Below are positions 53,410 to 60,309 of a stretch of DNA of 64,000 nt, one piece after another; positions within the stretch are counted from its first letter, which is position 1; each line of letters opens with the position of its first letter. The stretch comes from Tenuifilum thalassicum (lineage in GTDB: Bacteria; Bacteroidota; Bacteroidia; Bacteroidales; Tenuifilaceae). The DNA lies in assembly GCF_013265555.1 (NCBI RefSeq), contig NZ_CP041345.1, positions 1,658,581 to 1,722,580 on the forward strand, given 5' to 3'. The notes beneath the pieces are model-generated. The model ran no database searches. It was given only the letters and a program-made list of their open reading frames with translations, and was not told where the DNA came from. The translations under genes were made by a program, and so were the position numbers.

Positions 53410-53483
53410 GGTCCGGTAGCTCAGTTGGATAGAGCAACAGCCTTCTAAGCTGTGGGTCGTGGGTTCGAATCCCGCCCGGATCA
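53410..53483 (+). tRNA. tRNA-Arg (anticodon TCT)
   Basis: A 74-base cloverleaf. Acceptor GGTCCGG pairs with CCGGATC (one wobble); D arm GCTC/GAGC; anticodon stem ACAGC/GCTGT with loop CTTCTAA; T arm GTGGG-TTCGAAT-CCCGC; discriminator A. The 3' CCA is not encoded. TCT decodes AGA arginine codons. Confidence 0.96.
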
Positions 53484-53504
53484 CTTAAAAGAACTAATCA
53501 ATCG

Positions 53505-53542
53505 AAAAGGTCAATTCTTATAGGATTGGCCTTTATTTTTTG
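53505..53542 (+). terminator. Terminator after tRNA-Arg
   Basis: AAAGGTCAAT (53506-53515) pairs with ATTGGCCTTT (53525-53534) with one wobble, followed by ATTTTTTG. It lies 22 bases after the tRNA. Confidence 0.8.
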
Positions 53543-53773
53543 TTTAAATATTAGGGCGGGATCATGAGCCAAAAGCGAACTAATCATTTACAACCAATCC
53601 CAAACAATAAAATCATCTTAAAACCTAAACGCCAAATTACATTTAACACAATTAAATAAACAGTATAATGCTATTATTCAATAACTTAAAAAATATATTT
53701 AAAATAAATCTAAATTAATAGTGCTAAATCCAAATATTATGCGTTACTTGCACTCGAATTAAAAATCACAATA

Positions 53774-53965
53774 ATGAACAAAGGAACAGTAAAATTCTTT
53801 AACGAATCAAAAGGTTTTGGTTTTATTAAAGATTCAGAAACAAGTGAAGAGTATTTTGTACACGCAACAGGTTTAAAAGATCAAATTACAGAAGACGATG
53901 AGGTTACTTTCAACCTTGAACAAGGAAGAAAAGGCTTAAATGCAGTAGACGTAAAATTGGTTTAA
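53774..53965 (+). CDS. Cold-shock domain protein (CspA family)
   Basis: A 63-residue OB-fold RNA chaperone with RNP1 KGFGFIKD and RNP2 EYFVHATGL. It binds single-stranded RNA and DNA. Its own terminator lies at 53987. The 230 bases of AT-rich sequence before it (from 53543) may contain a long 5' leader, as is common for csp genes, but I saw no decisive structure. Confidence 0.92.
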   Translation: MNKGTVKFFNESKGFGFIKDSETSEEYFVHATGLKDQITEDDEVTFNLEQGRKGLNAVDVKLV

Positions 53966-53986
53966 CACAACCCATATACTTGTTAG

Positions 53987-54014
53987 AATCCCGGATTTTC
54001 CGGGATTTTTTTTT
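53987..54014 (+). terminator. Rho-independent terminator after the cold-shock gene
   Basis: AATCCCGG (53987-53994) pairs with CCGGGATT (54000-54007) around a 5-base loop, followed by a run of T. Confidence 0.92.
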
Positions 54015-54068
54015 ACATCAATTTCAACATTCAAATAGTATCTTTGTTTTACTGAAAACTTTACTGTA

Positions 54069-55214
54069 ATGAAAATCCCACAAATCGTAATATTCTTATC
54101 CGTTGTCTTAGGTGTTTACACGTTGGTAAATGTCTTTTTATACTACCAGACACGCCCATTATTTAACCTTACCACAATTGGTTCATTGATTAAGCTGCTT
54201 TTTTGGATAGCTGTAATTGCATACCCACTTGGCAGAACATTAGAATCCGTAATTGGTGGACAAATCCCCACTCTACTTGTCAAGTTAGGTTCAATTTGGC
54301 TTGCCTTTATGCTATATTTAACCTTGCTATTCTTGCTTTTCCAGATTCTTTCGCCAGTGGCAAATTATATGTTCCATATCGATTTTAAAGGTAATACGCA
54401 TATTCGTCAAATCTCAACAGGAATAGTATATATTGCCTCAATCCTTATTTTTGTTGCAGGATATATTAACGCAATAAGTCCCAAAATAGCTGAGCTAAAA
54501 ATAGATACACATAAACCATTACCCAACAACAAGCTTACCATTGTAATGGCATCGGACATTCATCTGGGAACCATTATAGGCAAAAAGGATTTAGGTAAAC
54601 TTGTTCAAAGAATAAATATCCAAAATCCAGATTTAGTATTATTTGCAGGTGATATATTTGATGAGGACATTGCACCAGTAGTAAACGGCCAGATGGGCAA
54701 ACTATTTGAGGAGATAAAGTCGAAATACGGCGTTTATGCTGTTACAGGAAACCACGAGTTTTTCAGAAACTACCAGGCAAAAATGGATTACCTTAACGAA
54801 CACGGTGTAAATGTTCTTTGCGATACTGCAATAGTTGTAGGTAATGTTAACATCATCGGACGGTATGACCGCCAGAGCAATTTTGCGTTAGGGCAAAAAA
54901 GAAAGCCGCTGGCTGAACTGGCCAAAAATATTGATAAAAATCATTTTACCGTTGTTCTAGACCACCAACCCTTTAACCTAAATGAAGCGGTAGAGATAGG
55001 AGCCGATTTGCAACTATCGGGACATACACACCACGGACAGATGTGGCCTTTTAATTACATCACTAAGGCGATTTACGAGGTTAGCATGGGATATAAGAAA
55101 ATTAAGGATACCCACTTTTACGTATCGCCCGGCTACGGAACCTGGGGACCAAGAGTAAGACTAGGAAACAGACCTGAGGTGGTGGTGATTAGGATAAAAC
55201 AGGATAAAGGATAA
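54069..55214 (+). CDS. Membrane-anchored metallophosphoesterase
   Basis: A 381-residue protein. About four transmembrane helices (residues 1-145) are followed by a calcineurin-like phosphoesterase domain (about 155-375) with the metal ligands in ASDIHLG, FAGDIFDED, TGNHEF and SGHTHHGQMWP, plus SPGYGTWGPRVRLG near the end. This architecture matches the YkuE/YaeI-like group acting on phospholipid or similar phosphates at the membrane. The substrate is unknown. The last codons run into a GGATAAA repeat tract. Confidence 0.88.
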   Translation: MKIPQIVIFLSVVLGVYTLVNVFLYYQTRPLFNLTTIGSLIKLLFWIAVIAYPLGRTLESVIGGQIPTLLVKLGSIWLAFMLYLTLLFLLFQILSPVANYMFHIDFKGNTHIRQISTGIVYIASILIFVAGYINAISPKIAELKIDTHKPLPNNKLTIVMASDIHLGTIIGKKDLGKLVQRINIQNPDLVLFAGDIFDEDIAPVVNGQMGKLFEEIKSKYGVYAVTGNHEFFRNYQAKMDYLNEHGVNVLCDTAIVVGNVNIIGRYDRQSNFALGQKRKPLAELAKNIDKNHFTVVLDHQPFNLNEAVEIGADLQLSGHTHHGQMWPFNYITKAIYEVSMGYKKIKDTHFYVSPGYGTWGPRVRLGNRPEVVVIRIKQDKG

Positions 55215-55280
55215 AGGATAAAGCTCAAAGGATAAAGGACTTAGTCCGGCGAAGACGGATAAAGGTTAAAGGATGAGCCA
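55198..55280 (+). repeat. GGATAAA heptamer tract, with TCCGGCGAAGACGGATAAA
   Basis: Four or more GGATAAA units overlap the end of the metallophosphoesterase gene, then the phrase TCCGGCGAAGACGGATAAA and two more units. The phrase recurs at 45491-45509 and, in degenerate reverse complement, near 58192 and 60441. Confidence 0.7.
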
Positions 55281-55311
55281 TCCAAAATAAAGTCTACATA
55301 AAAACGTAGAT
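55281..55311 (+). mobile_element. Solo IS3-type end remnant
   Basis: TCCAAAATAAAGTCTACATA and following bases match the left end of the IS3 remnant at 58226 (TCCTAAATAATGTCTACATA) and continue to the same CGTAGA/TGTAGA. No transposase is attached. It marks an older insertion or deletion. Confidence 0.55.
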
Positions 55312-55423
55312 AAAATTAAACCAATTGCTTATCACCCAGCACCTTCTACGGCACGGCTTGCCAACCCGAGCGAAGTCGAGGCATCTCTTCTTGAAGAATC
55401 TGATGAAGTTAAAGGAAGTTAGA

Positions 55424-55492
55424 GGAATGAATGAATCTGAATGAATCGGAATGAATCGGAAATATTCGGAAGGAGTCGGAAGAACCGTGTTT
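55424..55492 (+). repeat. Decamer tract GAATGAATCG
   Basis: About six degenerate 10-base units run in tandem: GAATGAATCT, GAATGAATCG twice, then GAAATATTCG and GAAGGAGTCG. It directly follows a GAAGTTAAAG/GAAGTTAGAG decamer pair. The same pair of tracts stands in reverse complement at 45720-45790. Confidence 0.65.
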
Positions 55493-55790
55493 GGTATTTA
55501 GTTTTAGGTGTTTAGAAAAGTGTGCTCAGAATCAACCAATTAATAAAGAATGAAAATTCAGCCCCGTAGGGGCGAACTATAGGTAGAATTAACAAGAATT
55601 AACAAGTCCCATAGAGTTTTGCGATGCACGGAAGAACCACACCAAAGAGCGAATATGAAACGTTGCATCGCAATTTCAAGTAATGCCCCCAAGAACCAGT
55701 TTGTCATGCCGTGCGTAGTCGAGGCAACTCTTCTTGAAGAATTTGACGAAGTTAAAGGAAGTTAGATGAAGTTAGAGGAATTTAAAAGAA
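55485..55790 (+). repeat. Composite intergenic repeat, copy 2 (plus orientation)
   Basis: The modules are collinear with copy 1: AACCGTGTTTGG, GCCCC-GTA-GGGGC, TTTGCGATGCACG, AAGAACCAGT, TCATGCCG, CTCTTCTT, then AAGTTAAAGG decamers. A further pair GCGATGCA/TGCATCGC makes a stem of 8 bases around about 40 bases. Confidence 0.65.
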
Positions 55791-56032
55791 TGACACTGTA
55801 TTTTGAACAGCCCCTGAACAGACCCTTTTTGAACAAACCCTATTTTGAACAGACCACAACCTTGGCTCAACTGGGTATTGGTCAAATTTTGAATTTTGAA
55901 TTTTGAACTTTGAATCCGAATTTCGTCTTCCACAGTTGGGCCGAGGTTATAAAAAGAAATAGACGAATGGAGTTTGGTGGCGGTTGTACCGCAGTCAGAC
56001 TATCAAATGCAGGCTCAGCATTCAAGGATATA

Positions 56033-56060
56033 TTGGGCTTAGGCTAAAGCCTAAGCCCAA
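56033..56060. repeat. Perfect 12-base-pair hairpin
   Basis: TTGGGCTTAGGC (56033-56044) pairs with GCCTAAGCCCAA (56049-56060) around TAAA. No T-tract follows on either strand, so it is not a typical terminator. It lies about 85 bases after the stop of the secreted protein gene at 56145. Confidence 0.7.
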
Positions 56061-56144
56061 CAAACGGCAACAAAGCGAGTTTTTATAAGTTACCCTTGTT
56101 TGCGCATTCTATGATAAAAAGCAAGGAAAAAATAACTACCATTA

Positions 56145-57074
56145 TTATTCCTTTATTTTTCTCAATGTAACATATATCATTGGATTACCATGGTGTACTG
56201 CGTGCCTTTTAGGATAGTTTTCCCAATATATAGTATCTCTTCGCCAACCATTCTTATCATAAAACCATTTATAAAATTTATTTGTTTCCTCCCATGCGTC
56301 GCCAATTTTAATACTGTTAATATCTTCTCGAAGGGTCAATGTACCAAGTTTCTTAGCTTGGTAGTCGGGCTTGTAGTTTACAGGTAGTTCAAGTACAACA
56401 AACAATCCATTACTAGGCATGGGTAATTTATATTCATAAAGGTTAATTTTTAAGTAATCATCACCTTTATAACCTTTATTTGCCTCAAATAAAATTGGTC
56501 CTAATAATCTTAAAGAATCGTTGGGTTTCAAAAATTCCTTTTCACCAGCATAAAGCGAAAAAAGAAATGGAGATGCAGGGTTGCCTTTATTTACAATATA
56601 TATGCATAATTGATTTATAACAAACTGCTCATTAGGTTTTTTATTTGGAATATATAAACCGAGTTTTCCATATATAGAATTATAGTAATCTTTTCTTGGC
56701 TTTTTTTTATAAATTCCCATCTTTTCGAATTTAATCCTTTTGGGGGATTTAATTGTAACTCCTTCAATACTAAATTGTTTGCTCTTAAGTGGGATACTAA
56801 TAATATCTTGAGGTAACATCGACAAATCAATTTCTTTATCAATGTATGACATATGCTTTAATAAAACCTTTGAATGGTATAATTTTTTTGTTGGCTTAAA
56901 TAAGCCATTGGCATCTGTCTGTCCTACAACCGCACCATTCAACAATACAAAGCAATCTGAAATTGGTTCAGTAGTTGCTTCATCAAATACTCTAAGGATT
57001 AACTCCTTGGGGGTATTTACATAAATTGGCGATTGCCAAAGAAATGCTAAAAGAATTAAATGCAATAAATACAT
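56145..57074 (-). CDS. Secreted carboxypeptidase-regulatory-like protein of the peptide module
   Basis: About 309 residues. A hydrophobic start (MYLLHLILLAFLWQ) acts as a signal peptide or anchor; then a CarboxypepD_reg-like beta domain (about 25-110: LILRVFDEATTEPISDCFVL and GQTDANGLFKP) and an unrecognised C-terminal part of about 200 residues with ENYPKRHAVHHGNPMIYVTL at the end. The frame is open from 57122; ATG 57074 gives the better signal peptide. It lies about 60 bases after a GG-leader peptide gene and is probably in its operon. Function unknown. Confidence 0.6.
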   Translation of the reverse strand: MYLLHLILLAFLWQSPIYVNTPKELILRVFDEATTEPISDCFVLLNGAVVGQTDANGLFKPTKKLYHSKVLLKHMSYIDKEIDLSMLPQDIISIPLKSKQFSIEGVTIKSPKRIKFEKMGIYKKKPRKDYYNSIYGKLGLYIPNKKPNEQFVINQLCIYIVNKGNPASPFLFSLYAGEKEFLKPNDSLRLLGPILFEANKGYKGDDYLKINLYEYKLPMPSNGLFVVLELPVNYKPDYQAKKLGTLTLREDINSIKIGDAWEETNKFYKWFYDKNGWRRDTIYWENYPKRHAVHHGNPMIYVTLRKIKE

Positions 57075-57132
57075 AAAATTTTGTAAAATACATACAGGCA
57101 AATAATGCCTGTATGTTATCAATTCTGACTAA

Positions 57133-57333
57133 TTAATCTAATCTTGTTTCAGTGGTCTCATAAAAACCAAACCATGAACATCTTTGTTTCACAGTATGAG
57201 AGACCCCATTTTCATCGACAAATTCACCTGCATAATGCCAATGATTGAATCTCAAAATACGATCTCCACCTTTAAAATTGTTCAAATCATTTTCTAGCAT
57301 AGACATTGACTCAAATTTATCTATTTTCTTCAT
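57133..57333 (-). CDS. GG-leader peptide precursor A2
   Basis: A 66-residue precursor: MKKIDKFESMSMLENDLNNFKGG (leader, cleavage after Gly23 inferred) and a core of 43 residues rich in aromatic amino acids (FNHWHY, CSWFGFY) with one Cys. The leader pattern (charged start, spaced hydrophobics, GG) matches the Bacteroidales GG natural-product-precursor type. Such leaders are normally cut by a C39 peptidase ABC transporter, none of which is in the window. It follows the A1 gene by 12 bases. Confidence 0.65.
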   Translation of the reverse strand: MKKIDKFESMSMLENDLNNFKGGDRILRFNHWHYAGEFVDENGVSHTVKQRCSWFGFYETTETRLD

Positions 57334-57345
57334 ATCGTTGTGTTG

Positions 57346-57546
57346 TTAATCGTAAAGTTCTTTATATTTATCTGTGGGGTTACCCCAAATATTATAATAT
57401 TGATACCTGATGATACTTGTGCCTTCGCTTGCACCTTCAAGTTTCACATATCCAACTTTTATAACACGCCAACCCCATCCTCCTTCAATTGATTTCATTT
57501 CATCGGAAGTAAGTTGACAAAACTTCTTATCATCTAAACTTTCCAT
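57346..57546 (-). CDS. GG-leader peptide precursor A1
   Basis: A 66-residue precursor. Leader MESLDDKKFCQLTSDEMKSIEGG ends in GG at 22-23; the core is about 43 residues and starts WGWRVIKVGYVKL, with several Tyr and Trp and no Cys. The sequence EMKSIEGG is a textbook GG leader ending. The gene is 164 bases after the HTH gene of block A. The final product and its modification are unknown. Confidence 0.65.
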   Translation of the reverse strand: MESLDDKKFCQLTSDEMKSIEGGWGWRVIKVGYVKLEGASEGTSIIRYQYYNIWGNPTDKYKELYD

Positions 57547-57656
57547 ATTATTATATTTTTCCTACTCATAGGGAACACCCCAGGCTTTTCAGTTACCGCC
57601 CACCACTCCATCCTGCGCAGTTTATTTTAATGGATTGGTTAATACAAAGTAAACCG

Positions 57657-57685
57657 ACAGGTCGGCAACCACACTTTCGACCTGT
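57657..57685 (-). promoter_or_regulatory. Conserved hairpin after the HTH gene (block A)
   Basis: ACAGGTCG (57657-57664) pairs with CGACCTGT (57678-57685). In block B the equivalent stem is CAGGTCGG/CCGACCTG; base changes at the edges keep pairing. It lies between the HTH stop and the GG peptide gene and could regulate the peptide message. No T-tract follows. Confidence 0.5.
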
Positions 57686-57710
57686 AAATATTTTATGTTT
57701 TATAGCATAT

Positions 57711-57989
57711 TTATGGGGGGGGTAAGTTTGGCGTGTCGGTATTTTGTGTTTTGGATTCGTCCTCAATAAAACAAAGAACTAGCCTGCCGGGGCGGGAGAA
57801 CTTCCAAGTACGGAGCGTAGGATTGTACTCCAAGGGTACTTTTATGCTCTCGAGCTGTTCAAAATAGTTGCGCACGGTGCGTTCGCTCACTCCAAGCTTA
57901 TCGGCAATTTCGGGTGCAGTTCCTGCGTTGCCGCTTCGTAAAAGAAAATCGAGATACTCGATAAGTCGTTTTGATTCAATAATATTCAT
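57711..57989 (-). CDS. Small HTH regulator (DeoR/HTH_11-like), copy A
   Basis: A 92-residue protein with a winged-helix N-terminus of the HTH_11/DeoR type: ESKRLIEYLDFLLRSGNAGT then APEIADKLGVSERTVRNYFEQ (recognition helix). The C-terminal part, VPLEYNPTLRTWKFSRPGRL, probably forms the wing; no sensor domain is attached. It is 164 bases upstream of the first GG peptide gene and is the likely regulator of that module. Copy B at 59885 is nearly identical over its first 80 residues. Confidence 0.75.
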   Translation of the reverse strand: MNIIESKRLIEYLDFLLRSGNAGTAPEIADKLGVSERTVRNYFEQLESIKVPLEYNPTLRTWKFSRPGRLVLCFIEDESKTQNTDTPNLPPP

Positions 57990-58060
57990 TTCAACTAAAC
58001 ATAAAATTAATGAGAGTGGTCTGGCCCCCTATAAATCGAAGTTTTGTATAGATAGTTAAA

Positions 58061-58068
58061 CAAATATA
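58061..58068 (-). promoter_or_regulatory. -7 box upstream of HTH copy A
   Basis: TATATTTG on the minus strand, a perfect -7 match, 72 bases ahead of the ATG. The base triplet at the position of the -33 element in copy B (TTG) is CTT here, so the -33 element appears lost. Confidence 0.4.
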
Positions 58069-58108
58069 TTATATTTCGTTTACAATTAAAGTAGCAAAGG
58101 GCAACATT

Positions 58109-58191
58109 AATTCAACAAGCAAATGCGACACAATTAAAGAACTCTGTTTTTGGAGTACTAAAATGCAAAGTCTTCCTTGGTTTTCTGTTTA
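58109..58191 (-). mobile_element. IS30 left-end remnant (block A)
   Basis: 83 bases identical or nearly so to the IS30 end at 44296-44378, encoding only the last codons of the transposase (TLHFSTPKTEFFNCVAFAC). The break point, followed by TCCGTCTTTGCC, is the same in block B, so truncation preceded duplication. Confidence 0.85.
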
Positions 58192-58225
58192 TCCGTCTTT
58201 GCCGGAAAATTCTGAAATCTGACCC

Positions 58226-58675
58226 GTCCTAAATAATGTCTACATAAAAATGTAGATATGAATAAGAATAATTACGTAACAAAACGCTACAGCGAGAGTT
58301 TTAAATTAAAAATTTTAAGCGAACTTAGCACGGGTAAGTACTCAAAGCATGATCTTACCCAGCAGTACGGAATTTATGTTCCAACTATTAACCGATGGAT
58401 TAAGAAATACAACAGGGTAGACCTTATGAACAAGCGAGTTTTAGTGCAAGAGCCAGATGAGGTCAGCAAGCTGCAGGCCTTGCAGAAGGAGATGGAGCCT
58501 CTCAAGAAGCTTCTGCTTAAGATGAACCTTGAGTTCCAGGTAAAGAACTGCTTTCGCATCAGCATGACACAGGAAAACCATTGCTACAAGAATGCTGTGG
58601 CCGAAAGGGTAAACGGTATCCTTAAGAATGAGTGTGTTGCCTAATTTTTTTTACCCTTTAGACTTATTTTAGGAC
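58226..58675 (+). mobile_element. IS3 family remnant with internal deletion
   Basis: Ends GTCCTAAATAATGTCT (58226-58241) and AGACTTATTTTAGGAC (58660-58675) are inverted repeats. The enclosed frame joins an OrfA N-terminus to an OrfB C-terminus, with most of OrfB missing. At about 450 bases it is well short of a complete IS3 element (about 1.2-1.5 kb). Confidence 0.8.
58258..58644 (+). pseudogene. IS3 transposase OrfA-OrfB deletion fusion
   Basis: A 128-residue frame. Residues 1-100 are an IS3 OrfA with the HTH NNYVTKRYSESFKLKILSEL and GIYVPTINRWIKKYN and a coiled coil. Residues about 100-128, FRISMTQENHCYKNAVAERV and onward, are from the end of the OrfB DDE domain (the Glu region). The catalytic Asp residues are missing, so it cannot transpose by itself, though it keeps the end-binding domain. 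Confidence 0.85.
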
Positions 58676-58690
58676 TAGACACTCCATAGT

Positions 58691-59502
58691 TTAAAAAATC
58701 TTAAACATAGGAATTGATACGCTTTGTAAAACGATTTGAAGTTTGGAATTATCTATATTAGTATATTCGAACCTAACAAAACCAAACCTAGGATTAAAAT
58801 AACTCGTAAGTTTTGTTTTCCCCAACACACTTACAGCCTCACTATCAACAATAAAGCAATCCAAATTTCCAAAATTAGTTTTAATTGTCTTTTTCCCAAC
58901 TATTTTGTACTTATACTTAAATTCAACGATTCCTTTCCATTGCTTCCAGCGTTTATCGCCCCACCCTTCACTTATTTTAAGTTTCCAATTCCAAGAATGG
59001 CCTATTTCTAAAGGATACTTAATATACGGGTATGGGTTTAATTCTAAAATTTGAAACAAATACTCCCTCGGAGGATGAAACCATAAATTTTACAATTCTC
59101 AATCAGCCCTGTCATGGCATCATTTAGTATTATCGGGATATCTATACAATATCCCGGTTTGATAAAAACAGGGTCGTTGAAATTCATATTTTCTTTAGAT
59201 ATTTCAAGTTGAAACCCTTTAACCAGATTTTTTTTACATGTATTTACATCGATAAAATCCCAAGAACCATCTTTATTAACATAGAAGAATAACTCTTTAC
59301 CATTTTTATCAAAGAATTTATAGCTAAATGTTAAAACACTTCCGCGTTTATAAATATTATTACGCTCTAGTTCAGGTTTTTCAATTATATTCCCATACAA
59401 ATACCCATCAAGTAAAAGCAAATTATTTTCATTTGTTATTACTTGAGCCGCAATATAAAGACGTAAAAACAAAAAGGTTACAAACAGTGTTAGTTTATTC
59501 AT
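58691..59502 (-). pseudogene. Frameshifted secreted protein of the second peptide module
   Basis: Two frames make one protein. The first (59502-59044) starts with a signal peptide MNKLTLFVTFLFLRLYIAAQ and runs to about residue 145; the second frame continues from about 59095 with WFHPPREYLFQILELNPYPY and ends at 58691. The switch is a one-base shift near 59085-59095, close to AAAATTT. The second part cannot start by itself with a good ATG. It is either a mutated gene or a sequencing error. The function is unknown; the position matches the secreted protein of module A. Confidence 0.65.
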
Positions 59503-59590
59503 AATTAAACTTTTAGTACTTATTATCACATTAAAAAAAACGAGCCAACTGCTTTGAAGATGGTGTGTTTATTTAATAAAACATATTATG

Positions 59591-59788
59591 CTACATCCAA
59601 CCTTCACAAATTTCAATTTTAGAATTATCATCAGTAATCACAATATGGTCTCCATTTTGGTATACATATGTATTCCTATATTTTGCTGTCAAACCAATTT
59701 GACCTCCAACTACTTTCGACATCTGTTCCTTGTCAATTTGTTCATTCTTGAACATATTGTCTTCTAAACTCTCAAATTTTGAATTCAT
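59591..59788 (-). CDS. GG-leader peptide precursor B1
   Basis: A 65-residue precursor. The leader has KFESLEDNMF, then IDKEQMSKVVGG with GG at residues 28-29, followed by a 36-residue core QIGLTAKYRNTYVYQNGDH and a CEGWM end with one Cys. The MSKVVGG ending is the clearest GG leader in the window. The frame is open back to 59857, but the leader starts at ATG 59788. It is 97 bases after the HTH gene of block B. Confidence 0.72.
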   Translation of the reverse strand: MNSKFESLEDNMFKNEQIDKEQMSKVVGGQIGLTAKYRNTYVYQNGDHIVITDDNSKIEICEGWM

Positions 59789-59884
59789 TTTATTAATTGT
59801 TAAGACCCTACTCATAGGGAGCACCCCAGGCCTTTCGGTTACCGCCCACCAATCCATCCTGCGCAGTTTATTTTAATGGATTGG

Positions 59885-60238
59885 TTAATACAAAGTAAAC
59901 CGGCAGGTCGGCAACCACACTTCCGACCTGTAAATAATTTTATGTTTTATAGCATATTTATGGGGGGGGTGAAAGTTTGGCGTGTCGGTATTTTGGGTGT
60001 TGGATTCGTCCTCAATAAAGCATAGAACTAGCCTGCCGGGGCGGGAGAACTTCCAAGTACGGTACGTAGGATTGTACTCCACGGGTACTTTTATGTTCTC
60101 GAGCTGTTCAAAATAGCTTCGCACGGTGCGTTCGCTCACTCCAAGCTTATCGGCAATTTCGGGTGCAGTTCCTGCGTTGCCGCGTCGTAAAAGAAAATCG
60201 AGATACTCGATAAGTCGTTTTGATTCAATAATATTCAT
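59885..60238 (-). CDS. Small HTH regulator (DeoR/HTH_11-like), copy B
   Basis: A 117-residue version of copy A. The HTH (APEIADKLGVSERTVRSYFEQ) and the wing region are kept with few substitutions (for example VPVEYNPTYRTWKF). After DTPN the frame differs because two extra bases stand next to the run of eight G, giving a 34-residue unrelated tail instead of a stop. The DNA-binding part should be intact. It probably controls peptide B1. Confidence 0.7.
   Translation of the reverse strand: MNIIESKRLIEYLDFLLRRGNAGTAPEIADKLGVSERTVRSYFEQLENIKVPVEYNPTYRTWKFSRPGRLVLCFIEDESNTQNTDTPNFHPPHKYAIKHKIIYRSEVWLPTCRFTLY
59904..59930 (-). promoter_or_regulatory. Conserved hairpin after the HTH gene (block B)
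   Basis: CAGGTCGG (59904-59911) pairs with CCGACCTG (59923-59930). Compared with block A one inner pair changed from G-T to G-C. Confidence 0.5.
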
Positions 60239-60309
60239 TTCAACTAAACATAAAATTAATGAGAGTGGTCTGGCCCCCTATAAATCGAAGTTTTGTATAG
60301 ATAGTTAAA

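Larger units (their letters stand above)
55312..56140. other. Non-coding repeat mosaic downstream of the metallophosphoesterase gene
   Basis: More than 800 bases without a gene. It contains decamer tracts (GAATGAATCG type, 55424-55492), the composite repeat copy 2 (55485-55790), a TTTTGAA heptamer run near 55884-55910 and a perfect 12-base hairpin at 56033-56060. Confidence 0.6.
57561..58217. repeat. Duplicated regulatory block A
   Basis: About 657 bases nearly identical to 59807-60466. It contains a conserved intergenic part with a hairpin, a small HTH gene and its upstream region, and a truncated IS30 end. The differences include an indel next to a run of eight G that changes the HTH C-terminus. 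Confidence 0.85.

Noticed and set aside
59080-59100. Programmed -1 ribosomal frameshift in the split secreted protein
   Set aside because: AAAATTT is present, but the zero-frame codons are AAA ATT TAT, so the standard slippery heptamer phase is not met, and no downstream pseudoknot was evident.
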